This document shows, in pieces, positions 1 through 9,512 of a stretch of DNA of 24,381 bases (position 1 is the first letter of the stretch; each line of letters opens with the position of its first letter). Under the pieces are notes generated by a model that worked only from the letters and a program-made list of their open reading frames with translations, was not told where the DNA came from and did not search any database. The DNA is taken from assembly GCA_934154515.1 (NCBI GenBank), contig CAKPGD010000012.1, positions 1-24,381 on the forward strand, written 5' to 3'. The translations under genes were made by a program, and so were the position numbers. The stretch is from an uncultured Clostridia bacterium. Lineage in GTDB: Bacteria; Bacillota; Clostridia; TANB77; CAG-508.

Positions 1-3000
1 TTGTTATAAGAAATATTTATAAAGCATTAGAAAACATGGGACTAAGGCAAGCAAACATTTTAGAGCCATCTTGTCGGAACAGGTAATTTTTTAGGTATGC
101 TACCAGAAGAATTACAGAATAGTTGTCAGCTATATGGAGTTGAGGAAGATTCTGTTTCTGGAAGAATAGCACAACAACTATATCAAAAATCTACAATAGC
201 AGTACAACCATTTGAAAAAACAAATATACCAGATAACTTTTTCGATATTGCAGTAGGAAATGTACCTTTTGGAGAATATAAACTAAACGATAGGAGATAT
301 GATCAATATAAATTCTTAATACATGACTATTTTTTTGCAAAGACACTTGATAAAGTAAGACCCGGTGGAATAGTTGCATTTGTAACATCTAAAGGAACAA
401 TGGACAAAGAAAATAATGTTGTTAGAAAATATTTATCACAAAGAGCAGAATTGGTAGGTGCAATAAGATTACCAGACAATACTTTTAAAGGTAGTGCCGG
501 AACAGAAGTTACATCAGATATAATATTTTTAAAGAAAAGAGATAAAATTACAGATATAGAGGACGACTGGGTAAATATAGATACTAATGAAGATGGTATA
601 AGAATGAATAAATATTTTGTTGACAATCCGGAAATGATCATGGGACAAATGGTAATGGAAAGTGCAAGATTTGGTGGAGAACAGTCAGCGTGTAAAGCAA
701 TAGAGGGTAGTGATTTAGATTATATGCTACAAAATGCTATTGAAAATTTGCAGGCACAAATAGAAGAATTTGATTTAGATGAGTTAATAGATGATGATAA
801 AAAATCAATACCGGCAGATCCGAGTGTCAAAAATTATTCATATACAGTTATAAATGATACTGTTTATTATAGAGAAAATAGCAGAATGTATGAGAAAGAT
901 TTACCGGCGACAACTATAAATCGTATTAAAAATATGGTACAGATAAGGGACTGTGTTAGACATCTTATAGAGTTACAAGTAGAAAACGAATCTGAGCAAG
1001 ATATACACAAAGAACAAAACAGACTTAATGCTCTATATGATAATTTTGTAAGGCGTTATGGAAGAATAAACACCAGAGGAAATAACCAAGCATTTCAAGA
1101 TGATAGTAGTTATTACTTATTGTGTTCATTAGAAATATTAGATTCAAAAGGAAATTTTAAAAGAAAAGCAGATATTTTTTCAAAGAAAACGATAAAAGCT
1201 AGAGTTGAAGTAACAAAGGTAGATACAGCAAATGAGGCTCTGATATTATCTTTGACAGAAAAAGCAAAAGTTGACATTGATTATATGACCTCACTAACAG
1301 ATAAAACAGAAGAAGAACTCCTAAAAGAATTAGAGGGGCAAATCTTTAGGCTACCTAACTCACTACCTGAAGAAAAAAAGTATATTACAGCAGATGAATA
1401 TCTAAGTGGAAATGTAAGAGAAAAACTTGCTATTGCAAAACAGCTTGCAGTAGCTAATCCAGAGTTTGAAATTCATGTAAGAGAGTTAGAAAAAGTTATA
1501 CCAGAAGATATAAAAGCAAGTGATATTGAAGTGAGATTAGGTGCAACATGGATACCAGAAAAATATATAGAACAATTTATTTATGAATTATTAGATGTTA
1601 GTAAATACTATCAAGATAAAATAAAAGTACATTATTCTGAATATTCAACAGAATGGAATGTTACAGGAAAATCTGAAAATAAATCAAATGTATTGGCTAA
1701 CAATAAATATGGACTAGATACAAAAATAAATGCTTTTAGAATAATTGAAAATACTTTAAACTTAAGGAATCAAAAAGTATATAAAGATAGTTATACTGAA
1801 GATGGCGAGAAAATAAGAGTATTAGATAAACAAATGACAGCAATAGCACAGTCAAAACAAGATGAAATAAAAATGAAGTTTGATGAGTGGGTATTCAAAG
1901 ATCCACAAAGGCGTGAAGAATTAGTAAGAATTTATAATGATAAATTCAATAGTATTCGTAATAGGGAATATGATGGAAGTCATTTGAATTTTTATGGAAT
2001 AAATCCGGAGATAAAATTAAGAAAGCATCAAGTAAATGCTATTGCAAGAATTTTATATAATGGAAATACATTACTTGCCCACGAAGTAGGTGCAGGAAAA
2101 ACCTTTGAGATGGTAGCCTCAGCAATGGAAAGTAAGCGTTTAGGTTTGTGTAACAAAAGTTTATTTGTAGTACCAAACCACATTGTCGAGCAGTTTGCAA
2201 GCGAATTTTTACAACTATATCCAAGTGCGAACATTTTAGTAACAACTAAAAAAGATTTTGCAAAGAATAACAGAAAAAAGTTTTGCAGTAAAATAGCGAC
2301 AGGGGATTTTGATGCGATTATAATAGGACATAGTCAATTTGAAAAAATTCCAATGTCAATAGAAAGACAAAGACACTATTTAGAAAAACAAATAAATGAA
2401 ATTATGCAAGGAATTGCAGAACTTAAAGCTGAAAATGGAGAAAAATTTTCTATACGACAGTTAGAGCTAACTCAAAAGACATTAGAAACTAAACTAGAAA
2501 AGTTAAATAATGCAGATAGAAAAGATGATGTAATAACATTTGAACAACTACGGAGTAGATAGATTATTTGTAGATGAGGCACATTATTATAAAAACTTAT
2601 TTTTTCAAAGTAAAATGAAGAGAGTATCTGGAATAGGAAGTAGCGACGCACAAAAAAGTTCTGATATGTTTATGAAATGTCAATATATGGACGAAATAAC
2701 AGGTGGAAAAGGAATAATTTTTGCAACAGGAACACCAATATCAAATAGTATGGTGGAATTATATACAATGCAACGATATTTACAATATAACACATTATTG
2801 AAACACAATTTGCAACATTTTGATTCATGGGCTAGCACTTTTGGGGAAACTGTTACAGCTGTTGAACTTGTTGCTGAAGGAAATAAATTCAAATTAAAAA
2901 CTAGCTTCTCAAGATTTTATAACCTACCAGAGTTAATGAATATGTTTAGAGAAGTAGCAGATATTCAAACAGCTGAAACACTTAACTTACCAGTTCCGAA

Positions 3001-4586
3001 AGTTGAAAAACACATTATATCTGTTAAACCAAGTCAAATACAACAAGACATGGTAAGAGATTTAGGAGAAAGAGCAGAACTAATAAGATCTGGTCAAGTT
3101 AGTGTATATGAAGACAATATGCTTAATATAACTAACGAGGGAAGAAAATTAGCATTAGATCAAAGAATAATAAATAATATGCTACCAGATGAGGAAAATA
3201 GTAAAGTTAATGCTTGTGTGGAAAATGTGTATGAATATTGGAAAACAACAGCTGAAGAAAAACTAACTCAGCTGATTTTTTGTGATTTGTCAGTACCGGC
3301 AAAAATTAGTATTCCAATGAAAGAAAATGAAGATAAAATATATGAAGTTGATAGGGAAGAACTAAAAAAGATAGAAGAAAATGAGGAGGAACATGGCAAG
3401 TTATTTACTGATGTATATAATGATATTAAGACTAAGTTAATAGAAAGAGGAGTACCAGAGAACGAGATAGCATTTATACATGATGCAACAACAGAAACAA
3501 AAAGAGAAGAAATTTTTTCTAAAGTTCGATCTGGAGAAATAAGAGTATTATTGGGTAGTACTTCAAAAATGGGGGCAGGAACTAATGTACAAGATTTAGG
3601 AATAGCATTTCATAATTTAGATTGTCCATATAGACCAGGAGATTTAACACAGCGTCGGTGGAAGATTTATAAGACAGGGAAATAAAAATCCTTTAGTACA
3701 TCAATTTAATTATGTAACAGAGGGAACATTTGACGCATATATGTATCAAATGGTAGAAAAGAAACAAAGATATATTGGACAAATAATGACAAGTAAAACT
3801 CCAGAAAGAAGTATGGAAGATATTGATGAAAAGGCTTTGGATTATGCAGTGATAAAAGGTATTGCAACTGGTAACCCTCTTATTAGGGAAAAAACAGAAT
3901 TAGAAACAAAATCAACAAAATTAAAGATGTTGAAACAAAGTTATTTAAGCCAGAAATACGAACTAGAAGATATGGTAAACAAAAGGTATCCAAAGGAAAT
4001 TGCAGAGTGTAAAAATGAAATAGAAGTGCTAACTGAAGATAGTAATTATCTAAAAACAAATACCACCAATATAGACTTTTGCCCAATGCAATTAGAGAAT
4101 CAAATATATAATGAAAAGGCAAAAGCAGGAGAGAAAATACTGGAATTGTGTAAAAAAGTAAAAGATACAAAAGGAATTTATATAGGAACTTATAGAGGAT
4201 TTAAAATGTATTTAGAATTTAATACTTTTGCAAAGGTATTTCAAGTTGCATTGCAGAATAAACAGACTTATAGAGCAATTTTAGGAACAGATAAAGTAGG
4301 TGTAATAACTCGTATAAATAATGCTTTAGATTCAATTATGAAATCAATTCCAATAGCACAAGATAAGTTGCAAAATTTGCAAAAACAATCTAAGACGGCA
4401 CAAGAGAATATGTCGATACCATTTGAAAAAGAAGAGGAACTACAAGCAACTTTGAAAAGATTAAAAGAAATAAATGCAGAGTTAAAAATAGGAGAAACAA
4501 ATAGCAGTGAAGTTTTAGAGGTAGATGATGATGAAATGGAAATTGATGATTATGAAAAACAAAAAAGCAGACAGTATGTAAGGTAA
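1..4586 (+). CDS. DNA N6-adenine methylase / SNF2-type helicase fusion, 5' partial, three CGG +1 sites
   Basis: The reading frame enters at base 3 with the N terminus outside the window; about 1,526 residues are visible if one base is skipped at each of 75, 2551 and 3656. The methylase part shows motif I EPSCGTGNFLG (visible residues 21-31) and motif IV NVPF (about 86-89), an NPPY/F variant seen in this ICE family. The helicase part shows Walker A VGAGKT (about residue 695), the DEAH box VDEAH (nt 2571-2585), GTPISNS (nt 2727-2747) and motif VI QRGGRFIRQGN (nt 3650-3684). The tail is rich in coiled coil. Such giant methylase-helicases are standard in Tn1549/CTn elements and are thought to protect or process element DNA. 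Conventional reading gives three fragments, each stopping a few codons after an in-frame CGG. Motif identification is secure; activity is inferred. Confidence 0.9.
75..78 (+). other. CGGA recoding site 1 (Gly in methylase motif I)
   Basis: The frame reads Ser-Cys-CGG and then hits TAA at 84. Skipping the C gives GGA and the canonical SCGTGNF S-adenosylmethionine-binding motif. Confidence 0.85.
2551..2554 (+). other. CGGA recoding site 2 (Gly before helicase DEAH box)
   Basis: After Glu-Gln-Leu, zero frame reads CGG AGT AGA TAG. A +1 step onto GGA gives EQLGVDRLFVDEAH, the expected lead-in to the Walker B/DEAH motif. Confidence 0.85.
3656..3659 (+). other. CGGT recoding site 3 (Gly in helicase motif VI)
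   Basis: Zero frame after Gln-Arg goes off into a short unrelated tail and a TAA at 3683. A +1 step gives QRGGRFIRQGN, the arginine-finger motif of SNF2-type helicases. Confidence 0.85.
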
Positions 4587-4589
4587 AGT

Positions 4590-4618
4590 TTGCAAAGCAG
4601 ATAAAAAAATGGTATAAT
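4590..4618 (+). promoter_or_regulatory. Sigma-A-type promoter for the accessory operon
   Basis: TTGCAA at 4590-4595, a 17-base spacer and a perfect TATAAT at 4613-4618 with an extended -10 TGG in front. It lies just after the methylase-helicase stop and 43 bases before the next start codon, so it probably drives the small-gene block that follows. Confidence 0.65.
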
Positions 4619-4660
4619 ACTTTACAGATTATAATATAATGTTGAAAGGAAATAAATGTT

Positions 4661-4957
4661 ATGACAGAATGTGATAAATGTAGGGCAAATCGTATAGTGT
4701 GTCAATATTGTATTTATAAAGATGGGAGTCCAGAAATAGATACAAGCAATGATAATATTATTTCTTTTAATAATGTAAAAGATGATAATAAAAGCAAAAA
4801 GTTTTGTCCAGTTTGTAAAAAAGTATATACAGATTACCCAGCTATTTCAAGAAAAGATAATAAAACTTTGATTTGTAGTGAATGTGGAATGAAAGAAATG
4901 CAAGAGCCTTTTGAAGAAATATTGCGAGAGTATGGAATTGAAGTGATAGAAGATTAG
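4661..4957 (+). CDS. Small zinc-ribbon protein
   Basis: 98 residues. Cysteine pairs CDKC and CQYC sit near the N terminus (about residues 4-19), and CPVC plus CSEC make a second four-Cys ribbon (about 48-77). The end is acidic. ATG 4661 is preceded by GAAAGGA at 4644-4650. The cysteine spacing suggests two structural zinc sites; whether it binds DNA, RNA or protein cannot be told. It is the first gene after the promoter at 4590-4618. I do not recognise a named family. Confidence 0.7.
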   Translation: MTECDKCRANRIVCQYCIYKDGSPEIDTSNDNIISFNNVKDDNKSKKFCPVCKKVYTDYPAISRKDNKTLICSECGMKEMQEPFEEILREYGIEVIED

Positions 4958-4977
4958 AATATAAGGAGGACTTTCTC

Positions 4978-5361
4978 ATGGAAAGAAAATGTGCAATTTA
5001 TAATTTTTATAGTATAAATGATAAAGAAAGACTGGAAAGTAATAGAGAAGAACTAATCAAATATTGTGTAGAACAATTAAAAATAAAAGATTATGAAGTA
5101 TTTGAAGATGTAGGATCAATGCTAAACGAAAGAAAAGATTTCAATAGAATGATTGAGCAAATACACAATAAAAATTTTACAGATTTGCTAGTAAAACACC
5201 CAAATAGAATTTTTAGAGCAGAATATGATAAGAAAAAATTTGATGATATAGTAACAGATATTGATAAACAAGGTGTTTTAATGCACAGCATAATAAACTT
5301 TTTACCAGAAAAAGATAAAAACGATATAAGCAAAAGAATAAAAGCAGGTCGCATGAGATAA
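4978..5361 (+). CDS. Orphan serine-recombinase-like N-terminal domain
   Basis: 127 residues, preceded by AAGGAGG. The layout follows a resolvase catalytic domain: a beta strand CAIYNFYSIND where resolvases have xIYxRVSTxxQ, a helix ESNREELIKYC, then EVFEDVGSM, a Phe-Asn-Arg-Met helix, FTDLLVKHPNRIFR in the place of the usual xDxxVVxKxDRxxR, and an ISKRIKAGRMR tail. The Ser is present (YSIND) but the Arg that normally precedes it in RVS is missing. No DNA-binding or zinc-ribbon C-terminal domain is attached. It may be a decayed or repurposed recombinase fragment. The similarity is judged by eye. Confidence 0.55.
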   Translation: MERKCAIYNFYSINDKERLESNREELIKYCVEQLKIKDYEVFEDVGSMLNERKDFNRMIEQIHNKNFTDLLVKHPNRIFRAEYDKKKFDDIVTDIDKQGVLMHSIINFLPEKDKNDISKRIKAGRMR

Positions 5362-5384
5362 TTTTATAAGAAATATAAAACAAT

Positions 5385-5425
5385 GGGAGAGATATTAAAG
5401 TAAGATTTAGTATCTCTCTTTTTTT
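5385..5425 (+). terminator. Rho-independent terminator
   Basis: Inverted repeat GAGAGATA (5387-5394) with TATCTCTC (5411-5418), flanking TTA/TAG also able to pair, followed by a run of T. It ends the zinc-ribbon/resolvase-like unit; the next ribosome binding site comes directly after it. Confidence 0.75.
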
Positions 5426-5441
5426 GTTAGAAAGGAGAGCA

Positions 5442-5783
5442 ATGAAAGTATGTTTATCAACGAAATTAGAAATAAGTAAGGAAAAAGAAATAACAGACTT
5501 ATTAAGACTTCATTTTCCCAAATATAATATTAAGATCATTATAAAACCTAGAAAATATACAATGAAAGAAGTAAGAAAAGTCGAAAAAATAAAAAAAGTC
5601 AAGCAATATAAAAGAGTTGCAAAAAATAGAAAAACAATACCTAAAAAAGTAAAAATAATTCCAGATAGAGAAAATGAGTGGCTAAAAGATCGAATGTATG
5701 AAAAAGAAATGCACGAGGAGGAAATACAGAAACTTATTAACTACTATACAAAAATAAAAATGGAGGTAGAACAAATTATATGA
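5442..5783 (+). CDS. Very basic small protein, unknown function
   Basis: 113 residues from ATG 5442, chosen because AAAGGAG lies at 5431-5437; an upstream TTG at 5424 sits in the terminator T-run and has no site. The middle (about residues 34-75) is dense in Lys and Arg, which suggests nucleic-acid binding. The C-terminal third is a charged helix. It overlaps the next gene by four bases (ATGA), so the two are translationally coupled. I recognise no family. Confidence 0.6.
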   Translation: MKVCLSTKLEISKEKEITDLLRLHFPKYNIKIIIKPRKYTMKEVRKVEKIKKVKQYKRVAKNRKTIPKKVKIIPDRENEWLKDRMYEKEMHEEEIQKLINYYTKIKMEVEQII

Positions 5784-6118
5784 ATTATGATGATTTAAAG
5801 GAAATGCTAATGAAAAAGGTTGAACAAGAACAATTTAATTACAAACAAAATTTAATAAAAAATTATAAACCAGAAGAAATAATAAAAGAGGCTTATAAAA
5901 TAAATTTTAGAGAACAAATAATAGATATTTTAGATGGTAAAATGTTAGGTAGGCAAGAAATAAAAGTATTACTTAAAACAGATAATGTAGTAGAAAAATT
6001 GTACGATTATTGGGAACATTCAGACGGAAATATATGGGAACAACTAGAAGATAATGTTAATGAAAAATTAGAAAAAATGGTAACTGATTATCAAAAAAAT
6101 AAAGAAAAAGTGAGGTAA
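5780..6118 (+). CDS. Small helical protein, possibly DUF3848-like
   Basis: 112 residues; GGAGG at 5762-5766 serves ATG 5780. It is mostly helical, with KPEEIIKEAYKINFREQIID followed by an LLKTDNVVEKLYDYWEHSDG segment. That order resembles the DUF3848 pattern found in ICE accessory regions (EIIxxAYEIVxKEDI ... ALLKxxxPLDxLYxEW), but this is from memory. Role unknown. Confidence 0.55.
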   Translation: MNYDDLKEMLMKKVEQEQFNYKQNLIKNYKPEEIIKEAYKINFREQIIDILDGKMLGRQEIKVLLKTDNVVEKLYDYWEHSDGNIWEQLEDNVNEKLEKMVTDYQKNKEKVR

Positions 6119-6124
6119 TTGAAA

Positions 6125-6337
6125 ATGGAGAAAACATTTAAAATTGAAATTGAAGAAAAATTACAAAAAGTTGTAGAAATAAAAGCTAATTCACTAGATG
6201 AGGCATTTGCTATTGCACAAAATAAATATTCAAATCAAGAATATATTTTAGACTATGAGGATTACAAAGGTACAGAATTTAGAGAATATAAAGACGAGGC
6301 TATTAAGCAAAAGCACAAAAATCATAAAGAAAGGTAG
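6125..6337 (+). CDS. DpnD/PcfM-like protein
   Basis: 70 residues from ATG 6125; GTGAGG at 6110-6115 fits this ATG better than TTG 6119. The domain FKIEIEEKLQKVVEIKA, then a DEAFAIAQNKY helix, ILDYEDYKGTEF, matches the short DpnD/PcfM-like family common in conjugative elements; its biochemical function is not established. The stop codon lies inside the ribosome binding site of the next gene (GAAAGGTAGGT, 6329-6339). Confidence 0.75.
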   Translation: MEKTFKIEIEEKLQKVVEIKANSLDEAFAIAQNKYSNQEYILDYEDYKGTEFREYKDEAIKQKHKNHKER

Positions 6338-6346
6338 GTGTGAGAA

Positions 6347-7303
6347 ATGTTACCAATTCCACAAGAAGTAGTTGCTGAAGCAAGAAAAATTGATTTATTA
6401 ACTTATTTAAAGAATTATGAACCTTATGAATTAGTAGAAGTATGCAAAGGAACTTATACAACAAAAACTCATGATAGTCTAAAAATAAGTAATGGACTTT
6501 GGTATTGGTTTACAAGGCAAGTTGGAGGCAAGAGTGCAATAGATTATTTGATGAAAGTGAAAAATTATAATTTTGTAGAAGCAGTAAAAACTGTTATGGG
6601 AAATATACAAATTCAGCCACCTACAATTTATAAACAACGAGGAAAAAATCAAAATAAAAATTTGATTTTACCATTAAAAGCAGAAAACAATGAGAGAGCA
6701 ATAAATTATTTATTAAGTCGAGGAATAAGTCAAGAAATAATACAATACTGTATTGATAATAATTTGCTTTATGAAGAATCAAAAAATCATAATGTAGTGT
6801 TTGTAGGTTATGATGAAAACAATACACCTAAATATGCTTTTTGCAGAGCAACTAATGAAGAAAGATTTATGAGAGAAGCAACAGGAAGTAATAAAAAATA
6901 TTCGTTTAAAATAAAAGCACAAAAAGAAAACAATATAATTCATTTATTTGAAAGTAGCATTGATTTATTATCATTTGCTACTATTTTAAATTTAGAAAAT
7001 AAAAATTGGAGAGATGAGAACTTGCTATCTTTAGGTGGAATTTATACATCAAAATATGATCCAGACAAATCAAAAATTCCAGTAGCATTAGTAAATTTTT
7101 TAGAAAAAAATCCTAATATAAATGAAATACATTTACATTTAGATAGGGATTTAGCAGGAAGAAATGCAAGTAGTTTTCTTGAGCAAGTTTTAAAAGAAAA
7201 ATATAAAATAAAAGACGCAACTGTACCATTTGGAAAAGACATGAATGAATATTTATGTTTGAAATATGGTGCAAAGAAAATAAAAAAAGAAAGGACAAGA
7301 TAA
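6347..7303 (+). CDS. Toprim/DUF3991 primase-like protein
   Basis: 318 residues. The N-terminal part (1-90) has the DUF3991/primase-like order: IDLLTYLKNYEPYELVEV, HDSLKISNGLWYWF, GGKSAIDYLMKV. No CHC2 zinc cysteines are present. The C-terminal part (about 190-305) is a Toprim_2 fold, with an acidic first strand (HLFESSIDLL) and HLHLDRDLAGRNAS as the DxD-type motif. Such proteins are found beside ICE replication/transfer genes and may act in primer synthesis or DNA nicking during transfer; this is inferred. It lies one base from the next gene. Confidence 0.8.
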   Translation: MLPIPQEVVAEARKIDLLTYLKNYEPYELVEVCKGTYTTKTHDSLKISNGLWYWFTRQVGGKSAIDYLMKVKNYNFVEAVKTVMGNIQIQPPTIYKQRGKNQNKNLILPLKAENNERAINYLLSRGISQEIIQYCIDNNLLYEESKNHNVVFVGYDENNTPKYAFCRATNEERFMREATGSNKKYSFKIKAQKENNIIHLFESSIDLLSFATILNLENKNWRDENLLSLGGIYTSKYDPDKSKIPVALVNFLEKNPNINEIHLHLDRDLAGRNASSFLEQVLKEKYKIKDATVPFGKDMNEYLCLKYGAKKIKKERTR

Positions 7304-7304
7304 T

Positions 7305-7737
7305 ATGGAAAAATATAAATTTAAAATAAGAAAAATAAAAGAAAATATGATAGAAATTGAAGCAGAAAATAAAGGGGAAGTATTAAAAAAATTAACAGGG
7401 TATCTAGCAACAAATGATAAAAGTTTTTGTAAAAAAGTTTCAAAAACAAAAGAAGGCTTTTATATATTCTTAAATGAAATATCAAACGAAACCAGACAAA
7501 CAATTATTGATGATTATGATGAAATTAACGAAGATGTAATGAGATATTTATTATCAGACAACAAAGATTATTTGAAAGAATATGATGAAAACTTTTACGA
7601 AAAAAATTCAAAAAAATGTGAAGAAAATGTTGAAGATATTGAGGATGATTTACCAACAGAATATACAGAAATATGTTGTGATAATTGTCGGTAATTGCAT
7701 ACCTATTGACGAAATCATACACCTATTAGACTCCTAA
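7305..7737 (+). CDS. Acidic Cys-tailed protein of unknown function, one CGG +1 site
   Basis: 128 codons precede an in-frame CGG at 7689 that is followed at once by TAA. With a +1 step the protein becomes 143 residues and its end reads CCDNCGNCIPIDE and so on to TAA at 7735, completing a Cys-x2-Cys-x2-Cys cluster that could bind metal. The N-terminal half is basic and beta-rich, the middle strongly acidic. No family recognised. The extension overlaps two short direct repeats (near 7698-7710 and 7716-7731), so it might partly be oriT DNA; this makes it the least certain of the 13 recoding cases. Confidence 0.6.
7689..7692 (+). other. CGGT recoding site 4 (Gly in Cys cluster)
   Basis: Zero frame is CGG TAA. 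The +1 frame gives Cys-Gly-Asn-Cys and 14 further codons after the Gly. No homologue is recalled to prove this extension. Confidence 0.6.
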
Positions 7738-7744
7738 CAAGCAC

Positions 7745-7800
7745 TGAATTTTTCCTCCCTAGAGAAAAATTCAATATATGGGGCATAAGCCCCAAACCCC
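7745..7800 (+). other. Candidate origin of transfer (oriT)
   Basis: A perfect 10-base inverted repeat, TGAATTTTTC (7745-7754) with GAAAAATTCA (7764-7773), is followed by a GGGGC-ATAA-GCCCC hairpin (7780-7793) and then AAACCCC. It lies in the only gap of the mobilisation block, just before the MobC-like and relaxase genes. A GC hairpin followed by an AAACCCC-type tract at this place is usual in Tn1549-like elements. The nick site cannot be fixed from sequence alone. A terminator role for the second hairpin is less likely, as no T-run follows. Confidence 0.6.
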
Positions 7801-7834
7801 ATTATAAATAGAATAAGATGAAAGGACGAAGTGA

Positions 7835-8149
7835 ATGAGAAAATGTAGAAATAAAAAAAACTTCTGGCTTGATGATGACGACAATAATTTGCTAAAAAAC
7901 TTGAGTGAATTGTCTGGAAAAACACAAACCGAAGTTATAAAAAAACTAATAAATGGTGCAACAATTAAAGAAAAGCCACCAGAAGAATTTTATAAAACAC
8001 TTAACGGACTAATTGAACTAAGAAAAGAGCTAAAGAAAATTAGAGATGTAAGTAAATTTACAAAAGAGATAGATGTTAAAAAAGTAGAAAATACTTTGCA
8101 AAAAATTGATGATCTTAGAATGTTAATAGCAGAAACTTATTTGAAATAA
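7835..8149 (+). CDS. mobC: MobC-like relaxosome accessory protein
   Basis: 104 residues. The start FWLDDDDNNLLKNLSELSGKTQTEVIKKLING fits a ribbon-helix-helix DNA-binding domain; KEKPPEEFYKTLNGLIELRKELKKI follows the MobC pattern (IxExPPxxxxxxLxxLxxIGxNLNQ). The end is a coiled coil. MobC proteins bind oriT and help the relaxase to open the strands. AAAGGA at 7821-7826 serves ATG 7835. It is 13 bases from the relaxase gene. Confidence 0.8.
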   Translation: MRKCRNKKNFWLDDDDNNLLKNLSELSGKTQTEVIKKLINGATIKEKPPEEFYKTLNGLIELRKELKKIRDVSKFTKEIDVKKVENTLQKIDDLRMLIAETYLK

Positions 8150-8162
8150 GGAGGCATTGCAA

Positions 8163-9512
8163 ATGGCAACAACAAAAATATGGAACATTGATACAAGACT
8201 AGATAATGTAGTTGATTATGTAGTAAATGAAAAGAAAACAGATAGTGCAAGTTATTACAATTTGCATAAGGTGGTTGAATATGCAAGGGCAAGTTATAAA
8301 ACTGAACAACAATTATATGTAACAGCTTTGAATTGTAGTGAAGATAATATAGTAGAAGAAATGATGGAAACAAAGAAGATATTTGGAAAAGAAGATGGTG
8401 TCTTAGGTTATCATGCTTTTCAGTCTTTTTGTGAGGGCGAAGTAACACCAGAACAGGCTCATAAAATTGGAGTAAAACTTGCACAAGAATTATGGGGAAA
8501 TAGATTTCAAGTTGTAGTAACAACACACTTAAATACTAATCACATACACAACCATTTTGTCCTAAATTCTGTATCGTTTGTAGATGGAAAAAAATATTAT
8601 GATAATTTTGAAACTTATGCTTTAATGAGGCAAACTTCTGACAACCTTTGCAGAGAATATGGGTTAAATGTTATTGAAGAAAAACCATGTGGAAAATATA
8701 AAATTGATTATACCAAATATTATAAAGATCATATACAAAAATCAAATTATCATACAACAGCAAAACAAGATATTGATTATGCCATCGTACAAACAGATAC
8801 TTACAAAGAGTTTGAAGATTTAATGAAAAAAATGAATTATGAACTAATTTATAGAGCAGGAAAATTAAGCATAAGAAGAGAGCCATATAAAAGAAATATA
8901 AGAGTAGCAAGAGCATTTGGAGATGAATATACGGTTGTAAGAATTAAAGAAAGAATAAAAATAGAAAAAGCAGTTGCCAAAATACCATTTCCAGAGGCAA
9001 AAGTAAAAAAATATCATAGTAGAAAAAATTATATAAATAAAAGACTTAAAGCAACAGGAATAAGAGCATTGTATTTATATTATTGTTATTTACTGAAGAT
9101 ATTTCCAAAAACAAATACAAAAAAGAAAACACCATTATCAATGCGTGCAGATGTGCAAAAATTGCACAGAATATCTGAGGAGGCAAAGTTACTTTGTAGG
9201 AATGATATTAAAACTACTAAGGAACTTTCTTTATATAAAAAGACTTTGCAGGAAGAAAAGCAAAAATATGAGGAACAACGAGATAAAATATATTATAAGA
9301 ATACTAAGCTGAAGAAAGAAGAAAGACAAGAAAATTATAAGGAACTCTCAGAAATAGCAGGCAAAATACAATTCCTAAAAAGTCAAATACTAATGTGTGA
9401 TGAAATCATGTTAAGAGTACCTAAGATTAAAAATAATATTGAAGAACTAGAGAAAAAGGAAAATGAGAAAGAAAAAGGAAAGGAAAGGGATCAAAATGAG
9501 TACAGAAAGTGA
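8163..9512 (+). CDS. Relaxase (VirD2/MobA-type, Relaxase domain)
   Basis: 449 residues from ATG 8163, which has AAGGAGG at 8148-8154; TTG 8157 is too close to that site. The histidine cluster HLNTNHIHNHFV (His122, 127, 129, 131) is the metal-binding HxH motif of the PF03432 family. A Tyr for strand transfer should lie in the first 40 residues, where several are present (YVVN, SYYN). The C-terminal third is a Lys/Glu-rich coiled coil. It nicks oriT and pilots the single strand into the secretion channel. The last 17 bases overlap the PcfB gene. No CGG codons. Confidence 0.88.
   Translation: MATTKIWNIDTRLDNVVDYVVNEKKTDSASYYNLHKVVEYARASYKTEQQLYVTALNCSEDNIVEEMMETKKIFGKEDGVLGYHAFQSFCEGEVTPEQAHKIGVKLAQELWGNRFQVVVTTHLNTNHIHNHFVLNSVSFVDGKKYYDNFETYALMRQTSDNLCREYGLNVIEEKPCGKYKIDYTKYYKDHIQKSNYHTTAKQDIDYAIVQTDTYKEFEDLMKKMNYELIYRAGKLSIRREPYKRNIRVARAFGDEYTVVRIKERIKIEKAVAKIPFPEAKVKKYHSRKNYINKRLKATGIRALYLYYCYLLKIFPKTNTKKKTPLSMRADVQKLHRISEEAKLLCRNDIKTTKELSLYKKTLQEEKQKYEEQRDKIYYKNTKLKKEERQENYKELSEIAGKIQFLKSQILMCDEIMLRVPKIKNNIEELEKKENEKEKGKERDQNEYRK

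Noticed and set aside
2540..2600. Separate downstream genes starting at 2540, 3741, 11858, 12918, 19897 and 22743
   Set aside because: None has a ribosome binding site, and each begins inside a conserved domain that continues from the preceding fragment.
3870..3885. A further AACCCTCTT copy as a fourth leader
   Set aside because: It is inside the methylase-helicase coding frame (Gly-Asn-Pro-Leu-Ile), with no start codon or SD to pair with nearby.
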